From a virus, in IMG/VR virus record IMGVR_UViG_3300024062_000089, positions 1 to 20,071 of that record: 20,071 nucleotides of DNA; one strand, given 5' to 3'. The first letter of the stretch is position 1. Each line of letters starts with the position of its first letter. The translations under genes and the position numbers were made by a program. The notes under the pieces were generated by a model. It saw only the letters and a program-made list of their open reading frames with translations. It was not told where the DNA came from and searched no databases. Below, piece after piece: positions 8,769-15,480 of this stretch.

Positions 8769-9486
8769 AAAGACGCTTAAAGCCTTCTTCTACTTGCTTA
8801 ACATAAGCAGTGTCATTCTTATCCCAGTATCTAGGATCTTGCATCATTTGGTCCAATTCAGCTTGAGTTGTTTGACCTGTTGGCTGGGCACCATCAGAAA
8901 AAGATCCATCCTTAGTTGCTTCCATAATTGCCTCAAGAGCAAGAATGCCCTCATGACTTTCGCACATGCGCTCGATAGCTGGCAAAGATTTCTCAGGGAA
9001 AAACTTGTTTGCAAACATAGACGCTGCTTGAATGCGGTCATTTGCATTGTCGCCAAGTTTTAAAGCTTCAGCCTCAAGATCAGGTTGGCTTCCATTAATG
9101 GCTTGAGCATACATCTCAATGCCCTTCTGGAACTCTTCTTGTCCATAACCATTTTCAAATGAATGCTCTGACCACCACTGTAATAACTCATTATCTACAG
9201 CAAGGTCATCATCAACAATATCAGGAAGCTGATAATCACCAGCAGAATCAGGCCGATCCCCAAATGCTTCTGTTTGTATTTCCTCAAGAAGCTTATTGCG
9301 AATGTCTTCTTCTTTATTTCCCAGCTTTGATTCAAGCTCTTTGTAAGCCTTAGCTAAGTCTTCACCGCTGCTGTACTTCTCAGGCAACCACTCAGGGCGC
9401 TCTGGCTGGCTGTCTTCCGCTACAACAAAGTCACGCTGCTCTTCTGCTGCTGGCGCTTCATTGCCTTCCATCAAGCTCTCGCTCAT
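8758..9486 (-). CDS. Capsid assembly scaffolding protein
   Basis: This 242-residue acidic protein has a disordered, Glu-rich N-terminus followed by RPEWLPEKYSSGEDLAKAYK and ELESKLG, a signature seen in scaffolds of T7-like and related short-tailed phages. The C-terminus (DQMMQDPRYWDKNDTAYVKQ) resembles the basic/aromatic tail that binds the capsid protein. Scaffolds act inside the prohead and leave before DNA packaging. The gene sits between the portal and capsid genes, the standard place. Its ATG overlaps the stop of the 86-residue gene as ATGA. Position, charge and the WLPEKY segment agree, so the call is strong. Confidence 0.88.
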   Translation of the reverse strand: MSESLMEGNEAPAAEEQRDFVVAEDSQPERPEWLPEKYSSGEDLAKAYKELESKLGNKEEDIRNKLLEEIQTEAFGDRPDSAGDYQLPDIVDDDLAVDNELLQWWSEHSFENGYGQEEFQKGIEMYAQAINGSQPDLEAEALKLGDNANDRIQAASMFANKFFPEKSLPAIERMCESHEGILALEAIMEATKDGSFSDGAQPTGQTTQAELDQMMQDPRYWDKNDTAYVKQVEEGFKRLYGG

Positions 9487-9743
9487 TTGTTCTTACTCCT
9501 ATGTGAATGTGCAATACGTTGCTCTATTAGGCCAACGATATAACGCTGGCCCTCTATATGTCGCAACTCTTCCGTAGTCACATTAGGCCCATTAACCATT
9601 TCTATGGTAATAGAGCGCAGGTAGCGAAGAACTTCCTTGCCCGTAGAAGTATTAAATATCTCAGAAATGTTCTGACTTATTTGAACATCCTTTTCAGAAC
9701 CCCTTTGGATTCCATCTAATCCGATATTAACCTTGTTCGGCAA
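9483..9743 (-). CDS. Small conserved phage protein between portal and scaffold (Bbp19-like)
   Basis: This 86-residue protein contains FNTSTGKEVLRYLRSITIE and ELRHIEGQRYIVGLIEQRI. The pattern, F-x-x-x-x-G-x-x-V-L-x-x-L followed by an E-G-x-R helix, is the one I know from small proteins at the portal/scaffold junction of many short-tailed phages, including the Bbp19 type. The function is not established; an accessory role in head assembly is inferred from position alone. The gene overlaps the end of the portal gene by 17 nt and the start of the scaffold gene by 4 nt, so all three are probably translated together. Confidence 0.7.
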   Translation of the reverse strand: MPNKVNIGLDGIQRGSEKDVQISQNISEIFNTSTGKEVLRYLRSITIEMVNGPNVTTEELRHIEGQRYIVGLIEQRIAHSHRSKNK

Positions 9744-11256
9744 TCATCTGTCCTTGCTGTTGTTGCGCCATTTGCTGCGCTAATGCAGCTATTTGTCTAC
9801 GCTGTTCTTCGTCACGAATCAAGCTCTCTGGCACACCAAATTTTTTCGCAAGGTGAATTGCCGTTTGTTCACCGTCAATTAGAAGCTGCAACATCTCTGG
9901 CCCAAAGGCTCCACCAACCAATTCAAGGAAGCGAGCAACACTTGAAATGTCTTGATTTGATTGAGCTTGTGCAAGCGGAGACACAGAACGGACTTTTACT
10001 TCCCGTCCGTTTACTGTAGGAACTTCTATGCGGCCCTGCTTCTTTAAGATGTATATTACACGTTGAAGTACGGGCTGCACGAGTTCTGCTTGCAAACGTC
10101 CAAACGCAGATCCCATTCTTCTAGCCAAGTCACCCATGCGTTCTGCTACCTCAGTTGCAGTCGCAGGTGTTCTATCAGGATTACCAAGCATGTCATTGTA
10201 TAGCGCACGTTTAATATTCAAACGCATATCGCTAAGAACAAGCTGAGCTACATCAAAACGACCAGCAGCCTGTATAGGCTGAAGGCCAGCAGATCCCATA
10301 GCTTTTGGTATAATCGAACCGGGCACTAAATTAATCGTGTCAGGGTTGATTACGCCATCGTCTTCCATCTGGTAAATTCCAGAGATAGACATCTGAGCAT
10401 TCTCAAGAATAAGCTCAATAGTAAGATTAGTAGTTTTAATAGCAGATAGGGCGTTAAGAAGTGGGCCGCGTCCGTAAATCTCACCAGCGCATTTACCCCA
10501 ACGAAAGCAAACAAAGGGATTAGAGCCAAGACCAGTCATTTCTTTAGCGTAAAGCAAAGTCTTAGTGGTCATGCAGATTGCATAGTGAAAGTAAGCTTCT
10601 TCGTTTTTCTTCTTGTAGTCTCGGCAAACAACCTCAAGCACAGTCGTTTCACGATCAGATCCCATTAAAGAAGTAACCTTCTGATCAAAGGTTCCCTTGG
10701 GATACATAATGGGAAGATGATCGAACTTAACTTTCTTTCGCTCACGATAGACGTGATCGATCTTATCATCGGGACCGGTGTCAAGGACTACATGAGGAAG
10801 CGGTATAGCTGAGAAATTTACAGGATTAATTGCATCTCCCTCTTCTACGCACAAGACACCAGTACCCACAGCCAAATCCATGAATGACTCATGAACCTCT
10901 TGGCTGAAATTAGAGTTCTGAAGAACCTCAAATACATACTCGGTTACTTCATCGAGATCATTATCTACAGCCTCACGCTGCTCAGGCGGCACTTCACTGC
11001 CAGCCATAAGATCAGCCCAACGCGCAAAGTTCGGAACCAAGCCAGACTGCAAACGACTAGCAAACTCTTGCACACCAACCACAGCAGTCTCATCAAAGAT
11101 CTTGTCATCTCTGCGCTGTCCAGCTTCTTCATAGTAAAATGACTCACGTTGAGGCAAAGCATACTCATAGCATTCCTCGAACAACGGAACCCAGTTCTCA
11201 CGAAAGGCTTTTGCCTTTTGATAACTTTGAATATATTGCTTTGCTATATCAGCCAT
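9727..11256 (-). CDS. Portal (head-tail connector) protein
   Basis: This 509-residue protein begins MADIAKQYIQSYQKAKAFRE and continues with WVPLFEECYEYALPQRESFY, the typical start of gp8-like head-tail connectors. Further family segments are DETAVVGVQEFASRLQSGLV, NPFVCFRWGK-type sheet followed by YGRGPLLNALSAIKTTN, and the C-terminal TATEVAERMGDLARRMGSAF. It forms the dodecameric ring at one head vertex through which the terminase packs DNA. The Gln-rich tail (QQMAQQQQGQ) is the usual low-complexity end. Length matches the family (about 500-540). The ATG overlaps the stop of the 76-residue upstream gene as TAATG. Confidence 0.93.
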   Translation of the reverse strand: MADIAKQYIQSYQKAKAFRENWVPLFEECYEYALPQRESFYYEEAGQRRDDKIFDETAVVGVQEFASRLQSGLVPNFARWADLMAGSEVPPEQREAVDNDLDEVTEYVFEVLQNSNFSQEVHESFMDLAVGTGVLCVEEGDAINPVNFSAIPLPHVVLDTGPDDKIDHVYRERKKVKFDHLPIMYPKGTFDQKVTSLMGSDRETTVLEVVCRDYKKKNEEAYFHYAICMTTKTLLYAKEMTGLGSNPFVCFRWGKCAGEIYGRGPLLNALSAIKTTNLTIELILENAQMSISGIYQMEDDGVINPDTINLVPGSIIPKAMGSAGLQPIQAAGRFDVAQLVLSDMRLNIKRALYNDMLGNPDRTPATATEVAERMGDLARRMGSAFGRLQAELVQPVLQRVIYILKKQGRIEVPTVNGREVKVRSVSPLAQAQSNQDISSVARFLELVGGAFGPEMLQLLIDGEQTAIHLAKKFGVPESLIRDEEQRRQIAALAQQMAQQQQGQMIAEQG

Positions 11257-11486
11257 TAGCCAAACCTACCCAAGAATCCACCGCCACCGGCTTTAAACAA
11301 AGAACGTCTACCAGTACCACCACGCATACCACGTCTTTGAGTTCTTCTATCTATAGCCTCAGAAATATCTTCTCGCTTTGCTTCTGCTTTTTTCTTAACT
11401 TCTTCTTGTTTTGCCAAATCAGCTTCGACACGCTGCTCAGCAGCAGCCTTTTTCTCAGCCTTGCTTGGGCCACCACCAAAACACAT
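11256..11486 (-). CDS. Small MCFGGG protein, basic and coiled
   Basis: This 76-residue protein begins MCFGGGPSKAEKKAAAEQ, continues as a Lys/Glu/Ala-rich helix, and ends in an Arg/Gly tail (RRGMRGGTGRR and GGGGFLGRFG). A good ribosome binding site (AAAGGAGAT) precedes the ATG. Small proteins starting MCFGGG occur just upstream of the portal gene in many marine short-tailed phages; their function is unknown. The N-terminal Met-Cys could leave a Cys end, and the Gly/Arg tail suggests nucleic acid or capsid contact, but both points are inference. A second MCFGGG protein is encoded at 14789-14965, suggesting a pair of related genes. Confidence 0.75.
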   Translation of the reverse strand: MCFGGGPSKAEKKAAAEQRVEADLAKQEEVKKKAEAKREDISEAIDRRTQRRGMRGGTGRRSLFKAGGGGFLGRFG

Positions 11487-11540
11487 ATCAATCTCCTTTG
11501 TTTCTTACTCGTAAGCATAGAAGGCGACAAACATCAATGC

Positions 11541-11572
11541 ACAAAAAACTACAGCCTAGACCAGAAGCTAGG
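11541..11572 (-). terminator. Weak terminator candidate after the large terminase
   Basis: On the minus strand CCTAG (11572-11568) pairs with CTAGG (11559-11555) around an 8-nt loop, and a run of six T (11548-11543) follows after CTGTAG. The stem includes the large terminase stop codon region. Five pairs give only modest stability, so this may reduce rather than stop transcription. It lies at the start of the 62-nt gap before the MCFGGG and portal genes. Confidence 0.4.
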
Positions 11573-13072
11573 TTTGTTTCTTTGTTTTGCACCTCTACTG
11601 AATACATCAAAGTTACGCTTAGCAACCACAGGTTTGGCTGGCTTCTGGCTGTTCATCAAAGCTCTTCCCTCACCAGCACCTAAAAACAAATACTGAGCCG
11701 CATCATGAACGTGGCTAAACATATTCTTATCTGGTTTATCTGCGTATCTCTCGCCGCTTACCTCCATGCGCTTATAGGCATAGCCGCCCTCAAACCCTTT
11801 GATTAACTGAGGGCAGCGCCTGTCTATTAGTAGTGCTGGCTTACCTTCGACCATCTTCGTCAACTGGGAGGAAACCGACTCTAGTCGGAGGTCAACAGAG
11901 TTGGAAGGCGCAGGAAACGCCTTCAAGCCAGCACCGCGCAGAATGTGAAAGGGAGTCGATTCATCAGTCTGCGCTCTAAAATCACCCGCAGGATCGCCGT
12001 AAATAATTACCTCAGAGGCAGCAGCAAACCTAGTGGATAGTTCATTTCTAAGAACCTCGGCAAAACGCACGATGCCCATGTCTACCGCCACAATTTCTGA
12101 CTGTAGAAACCACCGCCCCCTTACCTTTTGACCAAAGACCGCAGCAGGAGTTAGACCAAAATCCACACCAACATAGACTGGCATGTTTGCAGCAACGGGT
12201 ATTTCTTCTTGAGCTATGTGAACTTCGGATGCAAACATTGGATATACAGGCTTTCCGTCTTGAATATGACCCAATCGGTTCATCACATAAACATCTATCC
12301 ATGATTTAGTCTTTCCTCGAATGAGGTTAGGATAGTAGCTCTTAAGCATGTTCTTTGTGTTTTCAGCCTTTGGGTTTGGATCATAGTCTTCTATTTCTCC
12401 GTCTTCTGCTTTCCTCTCAACCATCCCAGAGGGCTGGGTATAGAAAGACCAGTTATCCGGTTTGACCAGCATCTTAGCTTGCTCACGCGGAATATGATCT
12501 GGGATTGGAACTTCGCCAGACATAATCGGCCACCAGTGATCTTCCTCAGGGGCGTTTGTATCGGCAATAACGCCAGTCCAAGAAGGCCCACCATCACGCA
12601 TAGAAGGAAAGCGGCCAACACGCATCGTACAGGCATCGATAATACTCTTAGGAATTTCTCTAGCTTCGTTGATCCAGATCCCTGTAAGCTCCAAGGAAAG
12701 AAGCTTCTTAACGTCTTCGGGCCTATCAAGAGCCAAGAAAAGAACCTCAAGATCTATGTCTCCCTTTTGAATCCTATGGGTGTATGGCACTGACCAAGTA
12801 AACTTGCCCCAGTCTGATTCCGGAAACCAGTCCAGCCAAGTCTTGATAGTAGTAGTTCTAAGCTGTGGATTGGTATTACGAATAATAGCCCAGCGGCTTT
12901 TGCGTATTCCGTCTGGGCCTTTCTTCTGCTGTATAGCGCGGCGAAACACTTCAACGCAGCAGCCAACCGATTTACCAGAACCAACTGGGCCTCTTACGCC
13001 ACGAAAGAAGGTATCATCTTTCATAAAGGTCTTGAGTACATCGCCATCGGGTTTGTACTTAAAGTTAATCAT
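11549..13072 (-). CDS. terL: Terminase large subunit (packaging ATPase and nuclease)
   Basis: This 507-residue protein has a Walker A motif GPVGSGKS at residues 28-35, a hydrophobic Walker B-like segment GIWINEAR at 131-138, and a C-terminal RNase H-like nuclease with VYVGVDFGLTPA (Asp304), VIIYGDPAG (Asp360) and HDAAQYLF (Asp458). It powers DNA translocation into the prohead through the portal and cuts the packaged concatemer. Length and motif order match terminase large subunits of phages with short tails. The ATG overlaps the upstream stop as ATGA, so it is coupled to the small-gene cluster. The small terminase gene lies about 2.4 kb upstream, which is unusually far. Confidence 0.96.
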   Translation of the reverse strand: MINFKYKPDGDVLKTFMKDDTFFRGVRGPVGSGKSVGCCVEVFRRAIQQKKGPDGIRKSRWAIIRNTNPQLRTTTIKTWLDWFPESDWGKFTWSVPYTHRIQKGDIDLEVLFLALDRPEDVKKLLSLELTGIWINEAREIPKSIIDACTMRVGRFPSMRDGGPSWTGVIADTNAPEEDHWWPIMSGEVPIPDHIPREQAKMLVKPDNWSFYTQPSGMVERKAEDGEIEDYDPNPKAENTKNMLKSYYPNLIRGKTKSWIDVYVMNRLGHIQDGKPVYPMFASEVHIAQEEIPVAANMPVYVGVDFGLTPAAVFGQKVRGRWFLQSEIVAVDMGIVRFAEVLRNELSTRFAAASEVIIYGDPAGDFRAQTDESTPFHILRGAGLKAFPAPSNSVDLRLESVSSQLTKMVEGKPALLIDRRCPQLIKGFEGGYAYKRMEVSGERYADKPDKNMFSHVHDAAQYLFLGAGEGRALMNSQKPAKPVVAKRNFDVFSRGAKQRNKPSFWSRL

Positions 13073-13275
13073 CTATAACCTTTGTTGACTCCAAAGCGGA
13101 TCATCTCTTCCACTACTTCAGGCGCAATGCTTTCAATCAGCTTATCGCAAGCAGAGTCACTAACCAAGTGGCTGCTTTGACCAAACTTCTCCACAACGTA
13201 AGCAAGATGCACCTTGCGTACAATGCCACGAAGAAGCTGCAAGTCTTCTTGTTTAATCGTGTTTATAAAGCTCAC
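13069..13275 (-). CDS. Unknown small helical protein, GTG start
   Basis: I do not recognise this 68-residue protein with certainty. It is helical (TIKQEDLQLLRGIVRKVHLA, then ACDKLIESIAPEVVEEMIRF) and nearly neutral, unlike its basic neighbours. The start is GTG: the junction with the upstream gene reads GTGA, and the stop overlaps the terminase ATG as ATGA, so the gene is coupled on both sides. Small helical proteins just before the large terminase are common in T7-like phages. A role in packaging or regulation is possible but not shown. Confidence 0.7.
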   Translation of the reverse strand: MSFINTIKQEDLQLLRGIVRKVHLAYVVEKFGQSSHLVSDSACDKLIESIAPEVVEEMIRFGVNKGYR

Positions 13276-13433
13276 TTCTTAGCAGCTTTCTTCTTTGGTG
13301 CTGGCTTTGGGTCTGGCCCTTCAACAAGTCGCCGCGAAGAAGGAGTTCGAGTAGCCCCAGAGTAAGTTGTACCGCCCAATGTGTGAGTCGGCCCTGTGTA
13401 AATCTTATTATCGTTTGCTGTGTACCAAGCCAT
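13272..13433 (-). CDS. Small conserved phage protein (AWYTANDNKIYTG type)
   Basis: This 53-residue protein begins MAWYTANDNKIYTGPTHTLG, then YSGATRTPSSRRLVEG, and ends in a Pro/Lys-rich basic tail (PAPKKKAAKK). The repeated [VI]YTG-x-T-H-T / YSGATRT pattern is one I know from small proteins of marine phages and is a likely small beta fold with a Lys tail. Its function is not known. The start overlaps the upstream stop as TAATG and the stop overlaps the next start as GTGA. The frame is too regular and too well coupled to be chance. Confidence 0.75.
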   Translation of the reverse strand: MAWYTANDNKIYTGPTHTLGGTTYSGATRTPSSRRLVEGPDPKPAPKKKAAKK

Positions 13434-13669
13434 TATGTTCTGTACTTCCTTACTTTCTTGGCAATAGCTTTCGGTTGAGCCACATGCTGCTTACCTGCTG
13501 CCTTACCCTTTCGTTTAGCTGCGGTTGTAGCTGCATATTCAGAACTACTAAGAGCAGCGATAGCCTTACTAGGAAGATAACGCTCACCTGTCTCACTAGA
13601 CTTCTTGCCAGACTTGGTGCGCCACTTCTGCTTGCCCCAGTTAAGTAATGACTTCTGCGGAGCTTTCAT
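13433..13669 (-). CDS. Small basic phage protein (TGERYLP type, domain of unknown function)
   Basis: This 78-residue protein is very basic. It contains KSLLNWGKQKWRTKSGKKSS, TGERYLPSKAIAALSSSEYA, and ends KQHVAQPKAIAKKVRKYR. I recognise this as a family spread among phages and environmental bacteria, with a conserved W-x-x-x-x-W-x-T-x-S-G-K start, TGERYLP centre and QPK-x-IAKKV-x-KYR end. It is catalogued as a domain of unknown function, and I am not certain of the number. Charge suggests binding to DNA or RNA. It is coupled to both neighbours by TAATG overlaps. Confidence 0.8.
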   Translation of the reverse strand: MKAPQKSLLNWGKQKWRTKSGKKSSETGERYLPSKAIAALSSSEYAATTAAKRKGKAAGKQHVAQPKAIAKKVRKYRT

Positions 13670-14010
13670 TAGTTCGTCTTAGGTTTATACAAAGAACGCT
13701 TAGAATATTCCTGAGGCATCATCATTCTGCCACCAGCGCCGCCACTTCTACGAGGCTTAACTTTGCTTGCGGGTTGTTTTTTCTTCTCTTCGTTTTCTTT
13801 CTTTCTTTTTATCTCAGCGTCTAATGCGTCTTCTCTTTTTCTAAGTATAACAAGCTTTTTACTTCTTTCTTTAGACGCCCTTGACGGGGGCGAATCAAAA
13901 TCTCTAGCCGCTAAATCTTGCTGCTGCTCTTCATAGTTTGATTCAGCAAGATCAAATATTTTATCCATTAATTGATCTCTGCGCTTCAAAAGGGTCTTTA
14001 AGCGAGCCAT
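13669..14010 (-). CDS. Unknown basic coiled-coil protein
   Basis: I do not recognise this 113-residue protein. Residues 1-30 form a helix (RLKTLLKRRDQLMDKIFDLA), residues 45-80 a second, highly charged coil with KRKKENEEKKK, and the C-terminal 30 residues are Gly/Arg/Met-rich (PRRSGGAGGRMMMPQEYSKR). It fits the cluster of basic tiny proteins between the terminase genes. TAATG overlaps join it to both neighbours. Its composition would suit a nucleic-acid-binding or head-internal protein, but nothing specific shows this. Confidence 0.7.
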   Translation of the reverse strand: MARLKTLLKRRDQLMDKIFDLAESNYEEQQQDLAARDFDSPPSRASKERSKKLVILRKREDALDAEIKRKKENEEKKKQPASKVKPRRSGGAGGRMMMPQEYSKRSLYKPKTN

Positions 14011-14177
14011 TATCTATATCCTCCACCAGCAGCCTTATACCGCTTTGCTAAAAGTTGCGCTTTCCTCGCTGACCACTTGCCAGCAGCAGTACCTTGAACA
14101 TTAGCAGCCTTTATTCTGTTAAACAAAGACTTCCGCATTTTAGGCTTGGTATAGTTACCAGCTTCATTAACTGCCAT
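14010..14177 (-). CDS. Small basic phage protein with WSARKAQLLAK motif
   Basis: This 55-residue protein opens MAVNEAGNYTKPKMRKSLFN and ends with WSARKAQLLAKRYKAAGGGY plus Arg. The pair YTKP-x-[ML]R-x-x-[LI]-F-x-x-I-K-A and W-S-A-R-K-A-Q-L-L-A-K-x-Y-K-x-x-G-G-G-Y is a conserved signature I know from many phage and bacterial small proteins of unknown function. Here the usual Gly-Lys-Gly-Gly loop between the two halves is replaced by NVQGTAAGK. Strongly positive charge again suggests nucleic acid contact. Starts and stops overlap neighbours as TGATG and TAATG. Confidence 0.85.
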   Translation of the reverse strand: MAVNEAGNYTKPKMRKSLFNRIKAANVQGTAAGKWSARKAQLLAKRYKAAGGGYR

Positions 14178-14464
14178 CACTTTAACAAGATTGTTCTTGT
14201 CCCCTTAATAACCTCTGCGCCTTTATACTCTTCAGCCTCTTTAATCAAAGACTTCATTCGCTCACGCTTCTTAACTAAAGACTCTTTAGACTCTTTTCCC
14301 TTGAGGGCGCGAATGCCGCGACGAAGAGCAGTAACAGCATCAGACATAGCCGCAAAACCAGCGCCCTTCTCTACTGTACCAAACTTATAGTCGGGAATAG
14401 TAGAAAGCTCTTTGTCAATTTTCTTAATAAGAGTTTTTGCTCGACCGGATTCTGTTTTGGGCAT
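14177..14464 (-). CDS. Unknown basic helical protein
   Basis: I do not recognise this 95-residue protein. It is helical and Lys-rich: RAKTLIKKIDKELSTIPDYK, a central AAMSDAVTALRRGIRALKG, and KKRERMKSLIKEAEEYKG near the end. No enzyme motif, membrane segment or Cys pair is visible. It is joined to its neighbours by TAATG and TGATG overlaps and shares their basic composition. The codon-level continuity of this chain of overlaps supports a real gene. Confidence 0.7.
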   Translation of the reverse strand: MPKTESGRAKTLIKKIDKELSTIPDYKFGTVEKGAGFAAMSDAVTALRRGIRALKGKESKESLVKKRERMKSLIKEAEEYKGAEVIKGTRTILLK

Positions 14465-14712
14465 TACATATGCTTCCCTTCTTTATCCCACTTAGCCTCA
14501 ATAGACTTAAGCTGCTTTAATAAACTCTTATACTTAGGATGCCTGTCGCGGAAATACTCTACAGCCTTGCGCGTCTTATTAACATATCTACGCTTCATCT
14601 TGTCAGACGAAGAGGCATCAGGTTCGTCTCGAGCAACGTCAGGAACCATCTCCTCAAACTTAGCCATCTCCTTAGAAAGACGGTCATAACGCTGCTCTAC
14701 AGTTTCAGCCAC
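14464..14712 (-). CDS. Unknown charged helical protein, GTG start
   Basis: This 82-residue protein starts at GTG: the junction with the preceding 25-residue gene reads TAGTG. It is a charged helix with an acidic first half (QRYDRLSKEMAKFEEMVPDV) and a basic second half (KMKRRYVNKTRKAVEYFRDR, KSLLKQLKSIEAKWDKEGK). I do not recognise the family. The split of charge could suit an adaptor between a basic surface and DNA, which is speculation. The stop overlaps the next ATG as TAATG. Confidence 0.68.
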   Translation of the reverse strand: MAETVEQRYDRLSKEMAKFEEMVPDVARDEPDASSSDKMKRRYVNKTRKAVEYFRDRHPKYKSLLKQLKSIEAKWDKEGKHM

Positions 14713-14789
14713 TACTTCTTCTTTCCACTTGGCTTCTGCTTGGGAGGACGTCCAACCTTAGATCCATAAGTTCCCTTACCTTGTGGCAT
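14712..14789 (-). CDS. 25-residue basic peptide with AT-hook-like core
   Basis: The frame encodes 25 residues, beginning MPQGKGTYGSKVGRPPKQ and ending KPSGKKK. The core K-V-G-R-P-P-K matches an AT-hook (G-R-P flanked by basic residues), a short motif that lies in the minor groove of AT-rich DNA. I recall similar GKGTYG-S/T-K-x-GRP peptides from other marine phages. Both ends fit the coupled chain: the ATG overlaps the upstream stop as TAATG and the TAG overlaps the next GTG. It is short enough to be missed by most gene callers. DNA binding is inferred from the motif. Confidence 0.7.
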   Translation of the reverse strand: MPQGKGTYGSKVGRPPKQKPSGKKK

Positions 14790-14965
14790 TAATAACCCCC
14801 CAATAAAGTTCTACGCTTCATTCCCTTCCGCATCTTGGGAACATCTCCCAACATCTGCTCAGAACGATCAACCTTCTCAGTTCTCAAAGATGGCAAAGGC
14901 TTAGCCTCTGGCTTCATCTCCTGATACATCTGATCAGCACTCTTACCTCCACCACCAAAACACAT
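14789..14965 (-). CDS. Second small MCFGGG protein
   Basis: The frame encodes 58 residues starting MCFGGGGKSADQMYQEMKPE and ending KMRKGMKRRTLLGGY. It shares the MCFGGG start and the basic G-M-[RK]-x-R-[RT]-[ST]-L end with the 76-residue protein at 11256-11486, but the middle is shorter and unrelated. The gene is coupled on both sides (TGATG at its start, TAATG at its end), so it is very probably translated. Function is unknown. The repeated N- and C-terminal pattern suggests both proteins meet the same partner. Confidence 0.72.
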   Translation of the reverse strand: MCFGGGGKSADQMYQEMKPEAKPLPSLRTEKVDRSEQMLGDVPKMRKGMKRRTLLGGY

Positions 14966-15255
14966 CAGCTTTTCTTATGCCTCCTTGCAAAATTCCTAGC
15001 AGCCTCAACACTACCAAAACCCCAAGCCTTTAAAGCTAAAGCCTTTCGAGTAGGGCGACCCTTCTCATCCTTCATCGGACCCTTCATGCCAGCAAACCGA
15101 GCAGCAAAAGAAACCTTCCGGCCAAAATCCTTACTCTCCTTAGAAGGAGTCTTCTTAACAGGAGCCCTTAAATTAGACCCCTCCTTCCGCTTGAAATAAG
15201 CGCGACCAGCAGCATTCAAGCCGCCCTCAGGATTCTGATACTTCTTCGCTACCAT
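14965..15255 (-). CDS. Small basic phage protein (GLNAAGRAYFKR type, DUF6321-like)
   Basis: From the ATG at 15255 the frame gives 96 residues: MVAKKYQNPEGGLNAAGRAY, then SNLRAPVKK, KVSFAARFAGMKGPMKDEKG and RPTRKALALKAWGF. The order G-L-[NS]-A-x-G-R, S-N-L-[RK]-A-P-V, R-K-S/V-F-x-A-R, G-M-K-G-P-M-K and P-T-R-K-A-L-A-L belongs to a widespread phage family of unknown function that I recall as DUF6321, with moderate certainty of the number. A GTG nine bases further upstream (15264) is an alternative start. The protein is strongly basic. Its stop overlaps the next ATG as TGATG. Confidence 0.85.
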   Translation of the reverse strand: MVAKKYQNPEGGLNAAGRAYFKRKEGSNLRAPVKKTPSKESKDFGRKVSFAARFAGMKGPMKDEKGRPTRKALALKAWGFGSVEAARNFARRHKKS

Positions 15256-15340
15256 ATCCAACACTCTTCAATGCAGCCTTCACAACAGTCATATCTGCTC
15301 GCGGTGGCTGTGCCTCTGGCTTCTTCTTATACCTACTCAT
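15227..15340 (-). CDS. 37-residue basic peptide, first of the small-gene cluster
   Basis: An ATG at 15340, preceded by AGGGG about 6 nt upstream, opens a 37-residue frame: MSRYKKKPEAQPPRADMTVV, then KAALKSVGYGSEEVSES. It overlaps the start of the following gene by 29 nt. I do not recognise it. The basic Pro-rich first part and the place at the head of the cluster fit its neighbours, but the longer overlap and short length lower confidence. Confidence 0.5.
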   Translation of the reverse strand: MSRYKKKPEAQPPRADMTVVKAALKSVGYGSEEVSES

Positions 15341-15480
15341 GAAATACCCCTACACTAAAAAAAATATAACTGACAATGCACAAACCTTTAGGGCTAATAA
15401 TGTGAGAGAGGGACTATTACAGTAACTGACTAGCTAACTTTTCCCCCTACCCCCACTGCCACACCATAGCCAGCAACGAA
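15341..15480 (-). other. Gap between small terminase and small-gene cluster
   Basis: This 140-nt gap separates the small terminase stop from the first small gene. I see an A-rich run near 15357-15366 and a pyrimidine-rich run near 15439-15453, but no convincing promoter, terminator or open frame. It is one of the few real breaks in the late block, so an unrecognised late promoter is possible. Confidence 0.3.

Noticed and set aside
11411-13365. Several plus-strand and out-of-frame frames over the large terminase region
   Set aside because: They are shadows of the large terminase and its neighbours, with no start signals and low-complexity or implausible composition.
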